A stretch of 54,830 bases of DNA from Treponema sp. Lineage in GTDB: Bacteria; Spirochaetota; Spirochaetia; Treponematales; Breznakiellaceae. The notes beneath the pieces were generated by a model. It was not told where the DNA came from. It did no database searches and saw only the letters and a program-made list of their open reading frames with translations. The translations under genes and the position numbers were made by a program. The stretch is taken from NCBI GenBank assembly GCA_009784975.1, contig WQXG01000013.1:1-54830 (forward strand). Direction: 5' to 3'. The number at the start of each line of letters is the position of its first letter. The first letter of the stretch is position 1. Of the stretch, positions 34,201 through 42,736 are shown in pieces.

Positions 34201-37200
34201 CCTGTTACTTTGCATTATGTGGTATTTGATGCTGTAGGTAACGCTTCGCATTATACGCGGGATATTTATATAGCGAATAACAGCCCTGTTATTAATAACA
34301 TCCGGCTTGGCACGGATATTCTTGGAGGCGGCACAGTAGAAGACGATGACTACGAATCTTTTACAGTTTGGCGTACGGAAATACCCACCAGCTTCAGGAT
34401 ACGTAACAACTTGTTTAATTTAAAACTTAATGTGGCTCGCGGCAACGGCGCTTTATCTTATAGGGTTTATGGAGTAAATAGCAGAACTTCTGTTTCGGCT
34501 GCCGAGATAAGAATAGGTAATGTATACACAATAAATGATCCCGGAAACATTCAATGGATAAATTACGGCGTGTTTGAAAGCCCGCCAGGCGGTATGTACA
34601 GCGGGGTTACTTTTACCGCGACATCCGATTATATACAAAATTCCGGAACCGGTACTGTTTGGACTTATGCGCAAGGAGCAGCTGCAACTGTAAGAACCGC
34701 TGCGTTGCCGAACAGTGAAACTGTAATTAGTTTTAATGCTTCCGCTTTTGGCACTGGTCTTATACTGGATTCACCCAAAGATGCTAATGGTTATATAACT
34801 ACCAGTAACGAACGTTATTTTATTATAAAGGTTTATGACAGTACCGTTACGCCGCCTGCGGAAAACAATCAACTTGCCTCTGCCGCGGTAATAAGGCTGG
34901 ATATAGACAATACCGACGCGCAAAGACCTGTTGTTAATATTGATCCATTCTATTGGAACAGCGCAAGCGATAATTCTCTTTACGAAAACAATAAAACAAA
35001 CGGCCATATAGAACTGGAGACGGACTTGCCTGCGGCGTTTAACCAAACAGCAGGTTTGCGTGATCGTGACCCAAAAGTTTCCGGTAAGGTAAGTTTTAGG
35101 GGAACTGCTACTGACAACAACAGAATTACAGCGCTGTGGTTTAGAATTACTAATTTTACAGATACCGACGCTGTTCAGGGTACAGGCGATCTTGCTGGAT
35201 ACTACCGCGCTGCTGTGATTAGTGGCACAAGTTCGACATCTGTTGATAGATTTGAAAGTAACGGATGGAAGTTTACTGTTATACCCAATGAACCCGATTT
35301 AGACGGGCACAGAATAAGCTGGCAGCTTGATTTTGATTCGCGTTTTATAACCGGTGTCGCTTCTCTGGATAATATTCTAACGGTTGTTGCCTTTGACGGA
35401 CCAAATCAATCAACTGTTGCAACTACCCAGACTACTGCGGCATCAAAAACTTCTCGTTACCGGTTTGACGTAGTCCCGTATATTACAGGAATCTCAACGG
35501 ATGTCCGCTCTGGCACAAACGGCTGGGGATTAAAGGACAATAATATACGTTCTGCGGACGGTAAGTATTCGATAATACAAGCGCCTAGCGCTGGAACAGC
35601 CAGTACGTCATTTATCACTGTAAGAGGGTTTAACCTTCCCGCCAATACCGCAAACAGTGTAAGAATTCTAAGTGCATCCGCAAACAGTGATTACTTGGCT
35701 GCCCCCACCGGCGCAGTTCCGACAGGAGCCGGAGTTACAAATTTTACTCCCGCTAACTCTAACACAGACAGAACTTCATTTACCATGACCAACTGGTCGG
35801 AAAGCTCAGGGTATCTTACTGTTTTGACCGGCACCATTGGAAGCCTTAACAACATTAACAACAAAGATTCACGTTTAAATAATGTTCCGGGATTATTGAC
35901 AGACGGTTCCAGACAGGAAAATATGCCTAACAGGGAAGCAGATCGCTACCTTACCAAAAACATCATGCTCACAAATGACAGATATTTGCAGTTTTATACG
36001 GTAAGAAAAACAGCGATAATAAACGGTTATTATCCTGCAATGCTGATTAATAACAATAGTCCAACTCCGAACAATGTTAATACTCCAAGTACCGCAATTG
36101 TTTTTTCTTACATAGATCACAGAGTATCTTATGATATAAAATCTCCTGGAACCAGCGGTCCTTCGGATGGAAAAATACAACGTATTGAATATAATATGGA
36201 TGGCAGCTTAAGGCGTTTAGAGTATCTGTTAAAAGTAGGAAATAACGCTGAACAAATGGCTATGGCAATAGATGATTCCGGGCGTTATGGTCATTTTACG
36301 TCAAGCAGCTTCGGCGCTAACGGTTCGGGTACCGGAGGAAGTTCTGATTTTATCTACGATCGTTATGCCGAATTATGGAATGAACCTACTGGTTTAACGA
36401 TTGCGGGGTGGGCAAGAGGCATTTCTAACATTCATAGTTATTCACTGGAAAATAACCGCGTGCGTACATTCGACAGCCATAATACTGCGATAAATTTTGA
36501 AGCGTCTATGGATCCTGGAACCCCGCTTGATCCTAATAATACCCCTAATCCAATATGGAAAGATTTTGTTGCAAATATACCAAAAAATGTTGCCGCGGGG
36601 GTATTTAATACCCAGCAAACCGCTCCAAATGTTGTTCCAAAAAATTCAAGATTCTGGTATCCAAAATTAATTATGAGAGGTAATTCTGTTGGGGGAGCCG
36701 ATACTTTTGCTGCAAATTATCTTGCGTATTACGATGAAGGTACAACAAATAAACAAATAATTTTCCGTACTTTCCAGGTAGGGACAGCGCAGACATTAGC
36801 TGGAACTCCAGCGCAAATAGCGGCAATGACAGAAGCGCAAAGAACAGCCGGCAGGTATTACCGGCTTTCACATCATTCAACTACAGATGCTTTGCATGTA
36901 GATTATCAGAACAGAAGGTATACTACCTGGACCAATTATCCTATAAGCCGGGTAAATGGTGCTACTGCTGGAATTACCGATGATGGTTATCCTGCTGTTC
37001 CTGGTAATTATAATGCTGCATTTCATGATACTTATTATCAATTAAGCAGATGGAACAATGAACGTTATTTAGTTGGAAACTACGGGCGTAACATTGCAGC
37101 CACCGGCGCGTCAAGGTATTTTGACATGGGGCTGGTAGGTACCGGTACAAGTAACAGGGTTGTTCTTGTTTACTTTGATGAAGACCAGCAGCGGCTGCGT

Positions 37201-37782
37201 CTTAGTTATTCCAACAGCGCGGCGATTGACGGCAGCGGTGTTACAAGCGGCGCTCATGTATTTACGGAAAATACAAGCATTACATTTCCGCCTTCTGTAG
37301 GTATGTATGTATCAATATTTATCGATACAAGCAATCGTATCCATATAGCAGCTTATGATTCTATCAATACTGAATTAAAATATATTTTAGTACCAAGTTA
37401 TAATGCTGCTAGTTACGAAATGGTCACTATTGATCAATATGGCGCGGTTGGGTTATGGGCAGACATTAAAGTTAGAAACAACAGGCCTTATATCGCATAT
37501 TACAATGCGGCTGAAGGCGGCGGACGCGATTCATTAAAACTCGCTTTTGCAAAGAACGCTATAGCAGTCGGCGCAAGTGTAACAGGCGGTGTTGATGCTA
37601 ACGGTTTTACGACAGGAGCCTGGGAATACAGAACCATTCCGGCGCTCGATCCGCCGCAGGGAGGAATACCGGCTTTCCAAAAAGTAAACCTGGACTTTTT
37701 AACTCACGAAGGCGGAGGGTACACCCCCGTACTGGGTTATCTGGGCTCTAACCTTGAGTTTAGCTACCCTGTAGGAGAATAG
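31300..37782 (+). CDS. Giant Ig-like surface lipoprotein, paralogue 2
   Basis: 2160 residues; lipoprotein signal ending LVNSC (Cys22). It is colinear with the preceding gene from end to end: VNTEFPVINSVEDGKAPGSY near the start, IRVNGTAKDNEMIHSVEIRV, GNYTISGAAFDGVADTEIQ, VSFRGTATDNNRITALWFRI, KYSIIQAPSAGTASTSFITV, then ADIKVRNNRPYIAYYNAAEG and VLGYLGSNLEFSYPVGE. The largest difference is about 100 extra residues in the last third (around residues 1740-1900, TWTNYPISRVNG region). It starts 3 bp after the previous stop with its ribosome site inside the upstream gene's last codons (GGAGAATAACAG), so they form an operon. Confidence 0.9.
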   Translation: MKKNICKLFMVFIILGFLVNSCEEYVSLGPTVNTEFPVINSVEDGKAPGSYLWGTENMIYLEIIQEFGIASAFMEIWYDDDNQYKVIEMKEDDDTGYWFVNIDTTGMPDGNIRAKVTATDVDGKSTTTTEMIYIIKNSLPQIEMAFPAISGDDFDDPELNVKLLDILIITGSDLIGIASDSYGIAAGYPKIMFWPQDEPLNEEGVPVNPKWAMWHTVVDDEWKEVDAQGQRVVQFRWPLVNLIEEGSSFRMPKTTELEALTPGKYNFKLQVRDDLGDKNLNTYPNRVDNKFGETDTSALENQFITINLIAAENPIIWMTDIPAYYNGGFTRSDDFVAHIRVESENTILSVRAKVTNDDSVSFAEADENVVTDNLDKTYTIRIPFDQMPKTGGEVVSGEKTLHVEVLAEADKRSTAYKTFILDIDPPTLEFSDPLGFETDTPPHVTSRLTFRGAANDNKDGRVSRLYYALGVTETAAASASLDPTVNTGWHDTLLHTGSPLSSHPGFGGIAARWGGSLSSWNWRFDDINDLCNTGNRANYVRDMGSNLWELPIFFKVVDIAGNVKIYEKKVIINPNMDLPVVEIISHENNMIVGGNIRVNGTAKDNEMIHSVEIRVTAQSDPDCDTANAPSNVVVNWTAVTGVNRSSQTGWYYDLNTDGSLNPPVGKGLRNVLIEIRALDAYANTPDTAKQYGPVEALTISFSRDAPVIENIKIIKSDSSQADYVPGIRVSGNISIQATIRSVTELSSVTLRAIGETTDTEVLELGSYVTNNGIIASRYDYLINIPVNTNTLYPNNVSFYNITLQAFDSTEPAPFRSQTTFYLDVDNFFPYASFNGNINAVGNYTISGAAFDGVADTEIQAVQQVVVYFSRNNVGVSLWENTEFAATRQWVNAPQNARIGRTSAAIQGTLTPLPLFPNVRQVDGTFATTNSGIVINDNGTINGYSMSFTGNPDKNWSVIFDSTRLNPGPVTLHYVVFDAVGNASHYTRDIYIANNSPVINNIRLGTDILGGGTVEDDDYESFTVWRTEIPTSFRIRNNLFNLKLNVARGNGALSYRVYGVNSRTSVSAAEIRIGNVYTINDPGNIQWINYGVFESPPGGMYSGVTFTATSDYIQNSGTGTVWTYAQGAAATVRTAALPNSETVISFNASAFGTGLILDSPKDANGYITTSNERYFIIKVYDSTVTPPAENNQLASAAVIRLDIDNTDAQRPVVNIDPFYWNSASDNSLYENNKTNGHIELETDLPAAFNQTAGLRDRDPKVSGKVSFRGTATDNNRITALWFRITNFTDTDAVQGTGDLAGYYRAAVISGTSSTSVDRFESNGWKFTVIPNEPDLDGHRISWQLDFDSRFITGVASLDNILTVVAFDGPNQSTVATTQTTAASKTSRYRFDVVPYITGISTDVRSGTNGWGLKDNNIRSADGKYSIIQAPSAGTASTSFITVRGFNLPANTANSVRILSASANSDYLAAPTGAVPTGAGVTNFTPANSNTDRTSFTMTNWSESSGYLTVLTGTIGSLNNINNKDSRLNNVPGLLTDGSRQENMPNREADRYLTKNIMLTNDRYLQFYTVRKTAIINGYYPAMLINNNSPTPNNVNTPSTAIVFSYIDHRVSYDIKSPGTSGPSDGKIQRIEYNMDGSLRRLEYLLKVGNNAEQMAMAIDDSGRYGHFTSSSFGANGSGTGGSSDFIYDRYAELWNEPTGLTIAGWARGISNIHSYSLENNRVRTFDSHNTAINFEASMDPGTPLDPNNTPNPIWKDFVANIPKNVAAGVFNTQQTAPNVVPKNSRFWYPKLIMRGNSVGGADTFAANYLAYYDEGTTNKQIIFRTFQVGTAQTLAGTPAQIAAMTEAQRTAGRYYRLSHHSTTDALHVDYQNRRYTTWTNYPISRVNGATAGITDDGYPAVPGNYNAAFHDTYYQLSRWNNERYLVGNYGRNIAATGASRYFDMGLVGTGTSNRVVLVYFDEDQQRLRLSYSNSAAIDGSGVTSGAHVFTENTSITFPPSVGMYVSIFIDTSNRIHIAAYDSINTELKYILVPSYNAASYEMVTIDQYGAVGLWADIKVRNNRPYIAYYNAAEGGGRDSLKLAFAKNAIAVGASVTGGVDANGFTTGAWEYRTIPALDPPQGGIPAFQKVNLDFLTHEGGGYTPVLGYLGSNLEFSYPVGE

Positions 37783-37790
37783 GTGAATAA

Positions 37791-37819
37791 TTGACCATTC
37801 TTGCCTAAAAGTGCATAAT
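37791..37819 (+). promoter_or_regulatory. Promoter of argCJB, predicted leaderless
   Basis: TTGACC (37791-37796), exactly 17 bp, CATAAT (37814-37819); 6 nt later is the ATG at 37826. No Shine-Dalgarno precedes that ATG. Confidence 0.7.
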
Positions 37820-37825
37820 TACCGC

Positions 37826-38932
37826 ATGGTAGCAGGAATTATAGGCGCAACCGGCTATGCGGGCGCTGAATTGACGCGGCTTCTTTCGGGGCATCCGGAA
37901 GTAAAAAAACTTGTGCTTTCCTCTGTAAGTTTTGAAGGCGGGCGTATAGAAGATGTTTATCCCGGCTTTTTGGGCATTATAACAGGTGATCTTTTAAAAG
38001 CGGAAGATGTTATAAACTCGTCAGATGTGGTTTTTTCTGCACTGCCTCATGCGGTGGGGGAGCATTTTGCTGCCGCGTGTATGGAAAAAGGTGTACACTA
38101 CATCGACCTTTCCGCAGATTTTCGCTTTGATGATGACGAAAAAGTTTACGCCGCCTGGTACGGTAAAAATTATCAGTTTCCCGAGCTTCATAAAAAATCG
38201 GTTTATGGTCTTCCTGAGCTTAACCGCCAGAAAATAAAAGAGCTTTCTGTTAAACCATTAGTTGTCGGGAACCCCGGCTGCTATCCCACAGGCGCGTCTT
38301 TGGGCGTGTTTCCTGCCGTGAGCAAAGCTCTTGGGGGCAGCCCCCTCTGTGATTTAGCATCCCCAATTATAATAAACGCGGTGTCAGGCACCTCCGGCGG
38401 CGGAAGGGAGCCGTCCCGCTCTTTTCACTACAGCGAGTGCGCGGATTCAATTGCTCCCTACAAAGTTGCTTCCCACAGACATTCGCCCGAAATTGCACGT
38501 AACATAAGCAAAATGGCAGAGAAAGCGCTCCAGGTGATTTTTACGCCTCATCTTGCGCCCATGAACAGGGGTATTCTTAGCACAATTTACATTGCGCTGC
38601 GCGAAGAATGGCGCATAAAGGCGGCAATGTTTCCGTCAAAAGAAATGGAAGATAAAACGGCAGAAATCCGAAGTCTTTATGAAAATTTTTATAAAGATGA
38701 GCCTTTTGTGCGTGTGCTGCCGCAGGGGCTTTTTGCCGCAACTAACCGTGTGCGCCATTCCAATTACTGTGATATTTCGGTACATATAGATTTAAACGGC
38801 TCAACTTTGATAGTTACAACCGCGATTGACAACATGATAAAAGGCGCCGCGGGACAGGCTATTCAAAATATGAATATTCTGCTTGGTTTTAACGAAAAAT
38901 CAGGGTTAGAAGCAATCCCAATGGTGTTTTAA
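37826..38932 (+). CDS. argC: N-acetyl-gamma-glutamyl-phosphate reductase
   Basis: 368 residues from the chosen ATG; a GTG five codons earlier is possible but lies between the -10 box and the predicted transcript start. It reduces N-acetylglutamyl phosphate to the semialdehyde with NADPH in arginine/ornithine synthesis. Features: VAGIIGATGYAGAEL (nucleotide-binding), HYIDLSADFRF, VVGNPGCYPTGA with the catalytic Cys, and FTPHLAPMNRGIL. First gene of an argC-argJ-argB cluster. Cytoplasmic. Confidence 0.93.
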   Translation: MVAGIIGATGYAGAELTRLLSGHPEVKKLVLSSVSFEGGRIEDVYPGFLGIITGDLLKAEDVINSSDVVFSALPHAVGEHFAAACMEKGVHYIDLSADFRFDDDEKVYAAWYGKNYQFPELHKKSVYGLPELNRQKIKELSVKPLVVGNPGCYPTGASLGVFPAVSKALGGSPLCDLASPIIINAVSGTSGGGREPSRSFHYSECADSIAPYKVASHRHSPEIARNISKMAEKALQVIFTPHLAPMNRGILSTIYIALREEWRIKAAMFPSKEMEDKTAEIRSLYENFYKDEPFVRVLPQGLFAATNRVRHSNYCDISVHIDLNGSTLIVTTAIDNMIKGAAGQAIQNMNILLGFNEKSGLEAIPMVF

Positions 38933-38952
38933 CATGGGATACAAGAATTCTG

Positions 38953-39013
38953 CCACGAACCACACGAACAGAAAAAAAAGAAAAATATTCGTGTTGGTTC
39001 GTGTGATTCGTGG
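38953..39013. repeat. CGTGTGGTTCGTGG-type palindromic repeat between argC and argJ
   Basis: CCACGAACCACACGAAC at the left pairs with GTTCGTGTGATTCGTGG at the right (one mismatch), around an A-rich loop containing ATTCGTGTTG. It is related to the CGAACGGACACGAAC words at 490 and 54435. It could form a strong hairpin in the arg transcript between the first two genes. Confidence 0.75.
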
Positions 39014-39036
39014 TAAAAAAATTAACGAGGGTTAAA

Positions 39037-40260
39037 ATGAAAGAAATATCAGGCGGGGTTTGCGCGCCAAAAGGGTTTTTAGCGGGCGGGATTCGCTGCG
39101 GGATAAAACCCACAAGTCAAAAAAAAGATTTGGCTCTTGTTTATTCAAATAATTTTTGCTCTGCGGCAGCAATGTTTACCGCTAACAAGGTAAAAGCAGC
39201 AAGCGTTCAGGTTAGCATGGCTAATATCGCAGACGGCAATCTGCAGGCTGTTATTGTCAATTCAGGGAATGCCAATGCGTGTACCGGAGAGGAAGGTCTT
39301 AAAGCCGCAAAACAAATGGCAAAGTATGCCGCCGACGCTTTGTTAATTGACCCGGAGCTGGTTGCGGTTGCCTCCACCGGGGTTATCGGTGTTCCGCTGC
39401 CGATTGATATTATCGGGAAAAATATAAATGCTTTAAAAGCAAACCTGCGTAATGACGGCAATGCGGATGCGCTGGAAGCCATTATGACAACCGATACGCG
39501 CAAAAAGGAAATCGCGGTAGAAATTGAAATAGACGGAAAAATTGTGCATATAGGCGCCATGACAAAAGGTTCCGGAATGATACATCCTGATATGGCAGCG
39601 GCGAAACACGCAACCATGCTTGCCTTTATTACAACAGACGCGGCTGTTATTCCTTCTGTTCTGAATGAATGTCTGCAAAAGGCAGTAAAAAAATCTTTTA
39701 ACCGCCTTACCGTAGACGGTGATACTTCCACCAACGATATGGTTCTTTTAATGGCAAACGGGCAAGCAGGCAATAAACCTCTTGTTAAAGAATCTGATGT
39801 TTTTTATAAAGCGCTTGAGTTTGTCTGTGTTTCACTTACAAAAATGATGGCGCGGGACGGAGAAGGGGCAACTAAACTTGTAACTGTAACGGTTAACGGC
39901 GCCTTGGATGAGGAAGCGGCAGAAAAACTTTCCAAATCTGTCGCGTCTTCAAGTCTTGTAAAGGCGGCTTGTTTCGGCGCGGATGCAAACTGGGGGCGTG
40001 TGTTATGCGCAATGGGGTATTCAGGGGCGGATTTTAACCCGGAAAAAACCAATGTAAGTTTTAAAAGCAGCGCGGGGGAAGTACAGGTTTGCAGGGACGG
40101 CATGACAGTCCCGTTCAGCGAAGATCAGGCAAAACGCGTTTTATCGCAAGAAGAGATAGAAATATTTATAAGCCTTAAAGAGGGTAACGGCTGCGCGTCT
40201 GTCTGGGGATGCGATCTTACCTATGATTATGTTAAAATTAACGGAGACTACAGATCATGA
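39037..40260 (+). CDS. argJ: Bifunctional glutamate N-acetyltransferase / ornithine acetyltransferase
   Basis: 407 residues from the ATG preceded by ACGAGGG; a start nine codons earlier would fall in the repeat. ArgJ recycles the acetyl group from N-acetylornithine to glutamate, and bifunctional forms also use acetyl-CoA. Self-cleavage site LTVDGDTSTNDM with the nucleophilic Thr, MTKGSGMIHPDMA and CFGADANWGRVLCAMGYSGA are all present. Its last codon overlaps the argB start (ATGA). No argA is needed in such a cyclic pathway; argD/argF are not in this window. Confidence 0.94.
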   Translation: MKEISGGVCAPKGFLAGGIRCGIKPTSQKKDLALVYSNNFCSAAAMFTANKVKAASVQVSMANIADGNLQAVIVNSGNANACTGEEGLKAAKQMAKYAADALLIDPELVAVASTGVIGVPLPIDIIGKNINALKANLRNDGNADALEAIMTTDTRKKEIAVEIEIDGKIVHIGAMTKGSGMIHPDMAAAKHATMLAFITTDAAVIPSVLNECLQKAVKKSFNRLTVDGDTSTNDMVLLMANGQAGNKPLVKESDVFYKALEFVCVSLTKMMARDGEGATKLVTVTVNGALDEEAAEKLSKSVASSSLVKAACFGADANWGRVLCAMGYSGADFNPEKTNVSFKSSAGEVQVCRDGMTVPFSEDQAKRVLSQEEIEIFISLKEGNGCASVWGCDLTYDYVKINGDYRS

Positions 40261-41117
40261 CAACAAACAACGAAAGGGCGGCAATACTTGTTCAGGCGCT
40301 GCCTTATATTCAAAGTTTTCAGAATAAAACCATCGTGGTTAAATACGGCGGAAACGCCATGCTTAATGATGAGCTAAAACAGGCGGTAATAGAAGATGTA
40401 ATACTTATGTCCTGTGTCGGGATACGCACAGTTCTGGTTCACGGCGGGGGTCCTGAAATCGAGGCTATGTTAAAAAAGACGGGCAAGGAAAGCCGCTTTG
40501 TTAACGGGCTTAGGTACACCGATGAAGAAACCATGGACATTGTGCAAATGGTTCTGTGCGGGAAAGTTAACAAGGAAATAGTCGCCCTTATTCAAAAAAA
40601 GAGCGGCAGGGCAATTGGACTTTGCGGCATTGACGGAGGAATGTTAAAAGCCCACCGCATGAATGATGAGCTCGGTCTTGTAGGAGTTATCAAAAATGCC
40701 GATGTTTCAATTTTAAACTCTATACTGGATTCCGGGATTATCCCCGTTGTTTCATCTGTCGCTTACGGAATCGGGAATGACGAAGGAAAAGCCCTCAATA
40801 TTAACGCCGATATTGCCGCCGCGCAGATAGCCGCTGCTTTGGGCGCTGAAAAACTCGTATTAATGACCGATGTTCGCGGTATTTTACACGATATTAATGA
40901 CGAAACTACGCTTATTAAATCTGCCGCCAGGTCTGAGCTAGAGGCTCTTAAAAAAGCGGGGATTATCACGAAGGGGATGATCCCCAAAACTGACTGCTGC
41001 GCTATGGCTCTGGACGGGGGGGTCAAAAAAGCCCATATTATCGATGGCCGCCTCCCCCATGCCATCCTTATCGAACTTTTCACCGATGAGGGTATAGGGA
41101 CAATGCTGGAGCGCTGA
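40257..41117 (+). CDS. argB: Acetylglutamate kinase
   Basis: 286 residues of the amino-acid kinase family, phosphorylating N-acetylglutamate with ATP. Signatures: IVVKYGGNAM at the start, VLVHGGGPEIEAML, NADIAAAQIAAALGAEKLVLMTDVRGI and GMIPKTDCCAMALDGGVKKAHIIDG (split here by normal turns). Length is standard. It is translationally coupled to argJ by a 4-bp overlap. The longer N-terminal helix often seen in arginine-inhibited forms (QALPYIQSFQNKTI) is present, so feedback inhibition by arginine is plausible. Confidence 0.95.
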   Translation: MTTNNERAAILVQALPYIQSFQNKTIVVKYGGNAMLNDELKQAVIEDVILMSCVGIRTVLVHGGGPEIEAMLKKTGKESRFVNGLRYTDEETMDIVQMVLCGKVNKEIVALIQKKSGRAIGLCGIDGGMLKAHRMNDELGLVGVIKNADVSILNSILDSGIIPVVSSVAYGIGNDEGKALNINADIAAAQIAAALGAEKLVLMTDVRGILHDINDETTLIKSAARSELEALKKAGIITKGMIPKTDCCAMALDGGVKKAHIIDGRLPHAILIELFTDEGIGTMLER

Positions 41118-41119
41118 GC

Positions 41120-41148
41120 CTGTTCTAAAAACTGAAGTTTTGGAACAG
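41120..41148 (+). terminator. Hairpin after argB
   Basis: CTGTTC...AAAACT/AGTTTT...GAACAG forms a long stem with a tiny loop 2 bp after the argB stop. No T-run follows, so its role as terminator is uncertain; it may protect the 3' end. Confidence 0.45.
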
Positions 41149-41155
41149 CTTAAGC

Positions 41156-41185
41156 TAGACATAAATATTGAAAATTTGATAAAAT
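41156..41185 (+). promoter_or_regulatory. Promoter of infC-rpmI-rplT
   Basis: TAGACA (41156-41161), 18 bp, TAAAAT (41180-41185) preceded by TGA, i.e. an extended -10. The leader to the infC start is about 25 nt and contains AAGGAGG. Confidence 0.5.
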
Positions 41186-41216
41186 AACAAAAGGTAGTCA
41201 GATACAAGGAGGCCAG

Positions 41217-41732
41217 TTGGCAGAAAAAGATTTACGTGTAAACGAGCAGATTCGTTCCAGGGAAGTCCGTCTAATCCGGGATGACGGGGATCAGGGAATT
41301 ATGTCTGTTTCGGCAGCTCTTGAATTGGCAAGGGAAGCAGGTCTTGACCTTGTGGAAGTGGCGCCCCAGGCGGTGCCTCCGGTAGTCAAGATTTTAGATT
41401 ACGGAAAGTTCAGATTTGAAAATGAAAAAAGGCTTAGGGATTCAAAGAAAAAGCAGAAGTTAATAAAGCTTAAAGAAATCCGTATGCAGCCCAAGATTGA
41501 TGACCATGATCTTGCTTTCAAATCGAAACATATAAAAGAATTCTTAACCGATGGAAATAAGGTAAAAGTAACGATTCGTTTTCGCGGACGTGAACTTGCC
41601 CATACTGAACTTGGTTTTGATGTAATGAAGGACGTTCTTTCCCGTATTGAGGGAGAGTATATCATGGATAAACCGCCGGCAATGGAGGGCAGGTTTATGT
41701 CCATGGTTTTAAGTCCAAAAGGCAAAAAATAA
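41217..41732 (+). CDS. infC: Translation initiation factor IF-3
   Basis: 171 residues. N-domain [19 protein letters not shown] and C-domain [36 protein letters not shown] are standard. The start is TTG, 6 nt after a perfect AAGGAGG. IF-3 discriminates against non-canonical start codons and in other bacteria represses its own mRNA through a rare start, so this start is expected to be autoregulatory. First gene of the classic infC-rpmI-rplT operon. Confidence 0.96.
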   Translation: MAEKDLRVNEQIRSREVRLIRDDGDQGIMSVSAALELAREAGLDLVEVAPQAVPPVVKILDYGKFRFENEKRLRDSKKKQKLIKLKEIRMQPKIDDHDLAFKSKHIKEFLTDGNKVKVTIRFRGRELAHTELGFDVMKDVLSRIEGEYIMDKPPAMEGRFMSMVLSPKGKK

Positions 41733-41753
41733 TTTTTTAGTGAGAGGTGGCAA

Positions 41754-41954
41754 ATGCCTAAAATGAAAACCAAAAAGAGCGCGGCAAAGCGTTTTTCCTT
41801 TACCGGCACCGGCAAGGTAAAGTATAAAAAACAGAATCTGCGCCATATTTTGACCAAGAAGTCATCGAAGCGCAAGCGTGGCTTGCGTAAGCCTGGTATC
41901 TTATCCGAAGATAATGTACCTGTAATCAGAAAACAGCTCCTGCCCTACGGGTAA
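41754..41954 (+). CDS. rpmI: 50S ribosomal protein L35
   Basis: 66 residues, very basic: [20 protein letters not shown], then [16 protein letters not shown]. It binds 23S rRNA in the large subunit. Ribosome site GAGAGG; 21 bp after infC. Confidence 0.97.
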   Translation: MPKMKTKKSAAKRFSFTGTGKVKYKKQNLRHILTKKSSKRKRGLRKPGILSEDNVPVIRKQLLPYG

Positions 41955-41968
41955 GAAGAGAGGGAATT

Positions 41969-42319
41969 ATGTCAAGAGCAATAGACGGTTCAAAAAGAAA
42001 AAATCATCGTAAAAAAATATTAAAACAGGCAAAAGGTTACTGGGGACGCAGGGGTACCAACTTTAAAACCGCCAAAGACGCGGTTGCCAAATCATTGGTT
42101 TATGCCTATCGCGACAGAAAAGACAGAAAGGGCGTTTTCCGCCGATTATGGATTGTCAGGATAAACGCGGCTTGCAGGGAATTGGATATTTCCTATTCAC
42201 GGCTTATTGCCGGTCTTGATAAGTGCGGTATCATCATTAACCGAAAAGCGCTTGCATGGCTTGCTACTGAAGATCCTGTGGCGTTTAAAGCTGTTGTGGA
42301 AAAAGTTAAAGGAGCGTAA
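41969..42319 (+). CDS. rplT: 50S ribosomal protein L20
   Basis: 116 residues with the usual basic N-terminal helix (KRKNHRKKILKQAKGYWGRR) and globular C-terminal half (LWIVRINAACRELDISYSRL). L20 is an early assembly protein and in several bacteria represses this operon by binding its mRNA. 14 bp after rpmI; the next gene follows after 1 bp. Confidence 0.97.
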   Translation: MSRAIDGSKRKNHRKKILKQAKGYWGRRGTNFKTAKDAVAKSLVYAYRDRKDRKGVFRRLWIVRINAACRELDISYSRLIAGLDKCGIIINRKALAWLATEDPVAFKAVVEKVKGA

Positions 42320-42320
42320 A

Positions 42321-42728
42321 GTGATTAGTCTTGAGCAAGTACAGCTGCTGGAAACAAGAGTCGCAAAGGCGATAGAATATGTTCAGCGGGTATCGGCAGA
42401 AAATGCGGATCTTGTCTCAGAAAGAGCGGGATTAACTGCCAAGCTCGAGGCAAATCAAAAACGCCTGGATGAACTTGAAATGCTTGTCATGCGCTTTAAA
42501 GAGGATCAGGGACGGATCGAGGACGGCATAATGGCTGCCCTTGATCGTCTAAGTCAGTTCGAAGAAGCGTTTGAAAGCGGACTGTCGCCCAGGGAAAAAG
42601 CTCCAAAAAAAATTAAACAGGAAAAAGCGCCCAAAGAAGCCGCTAACACAGCCGCAGAGCCTTCCAAAGAATTTTTTGAAATTTCTGATGCCGAAATGTC
42701 AGAAGAATCAGAACTTGACATTTTTTAG
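42321..42728 (+). CDS. Coiled-coil, ZapB-like cell division protein
   Basis: 135 residues from the GTG at 42321, one base after rplT, with GGAG as ribosome site inside the rplT end. Residues 1-85 are a heptad-rich coiled coil (QLLETRVAKAIEYVQRVSAE, LTAKLEANQKRLDELEMLVM); the rest is a charged Lys/Glu/Ala tail ending in an acidic ESELDIF. It lies directly upstream of zapA, so it is probably the coiled-coil partner of the ZapA-FtsZ system (ZapB-like by shape and position, not by detectable sequence). A longer frame starting inside rplT is not credible. Confidence 0.72.
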   Translation: MISLEQVQLLETRVAKAIEYVQRVSAENADLVSERAGLTAKLEANQKRLDELEMLVMRFKEDQGRIEDGIMAALDRLSQFEEAFESGLSPREKAPKKIKQEKAPKEAANTAAEPSKEFFEISDAEMSEESELDIF

Positions 42729-42736
42729 GGAAATTA

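Noticed and set aside
25096-37782. Prophage tail-fibre or RTX toxin interpretation of the giant genes
   Set aside because: Both have lipoprotein signals, no phage genes surround them, and no glycine-rich RTX nonapeptides are seen.
37811-37825. GTG start for argC
   Set aside because: Lies just upstream of and partly within the predicted -10 box; the ATG at 37826 matches the usual argC start and the predicted transcript start.
42207-42320. Earlier start for the coiled-coil gene inside rplT
   Set aside because: Would overlap rplT by over 100 bp and add an unrelated Leu/Lys stretch; the GTG at 42321 has its own ribosome site.
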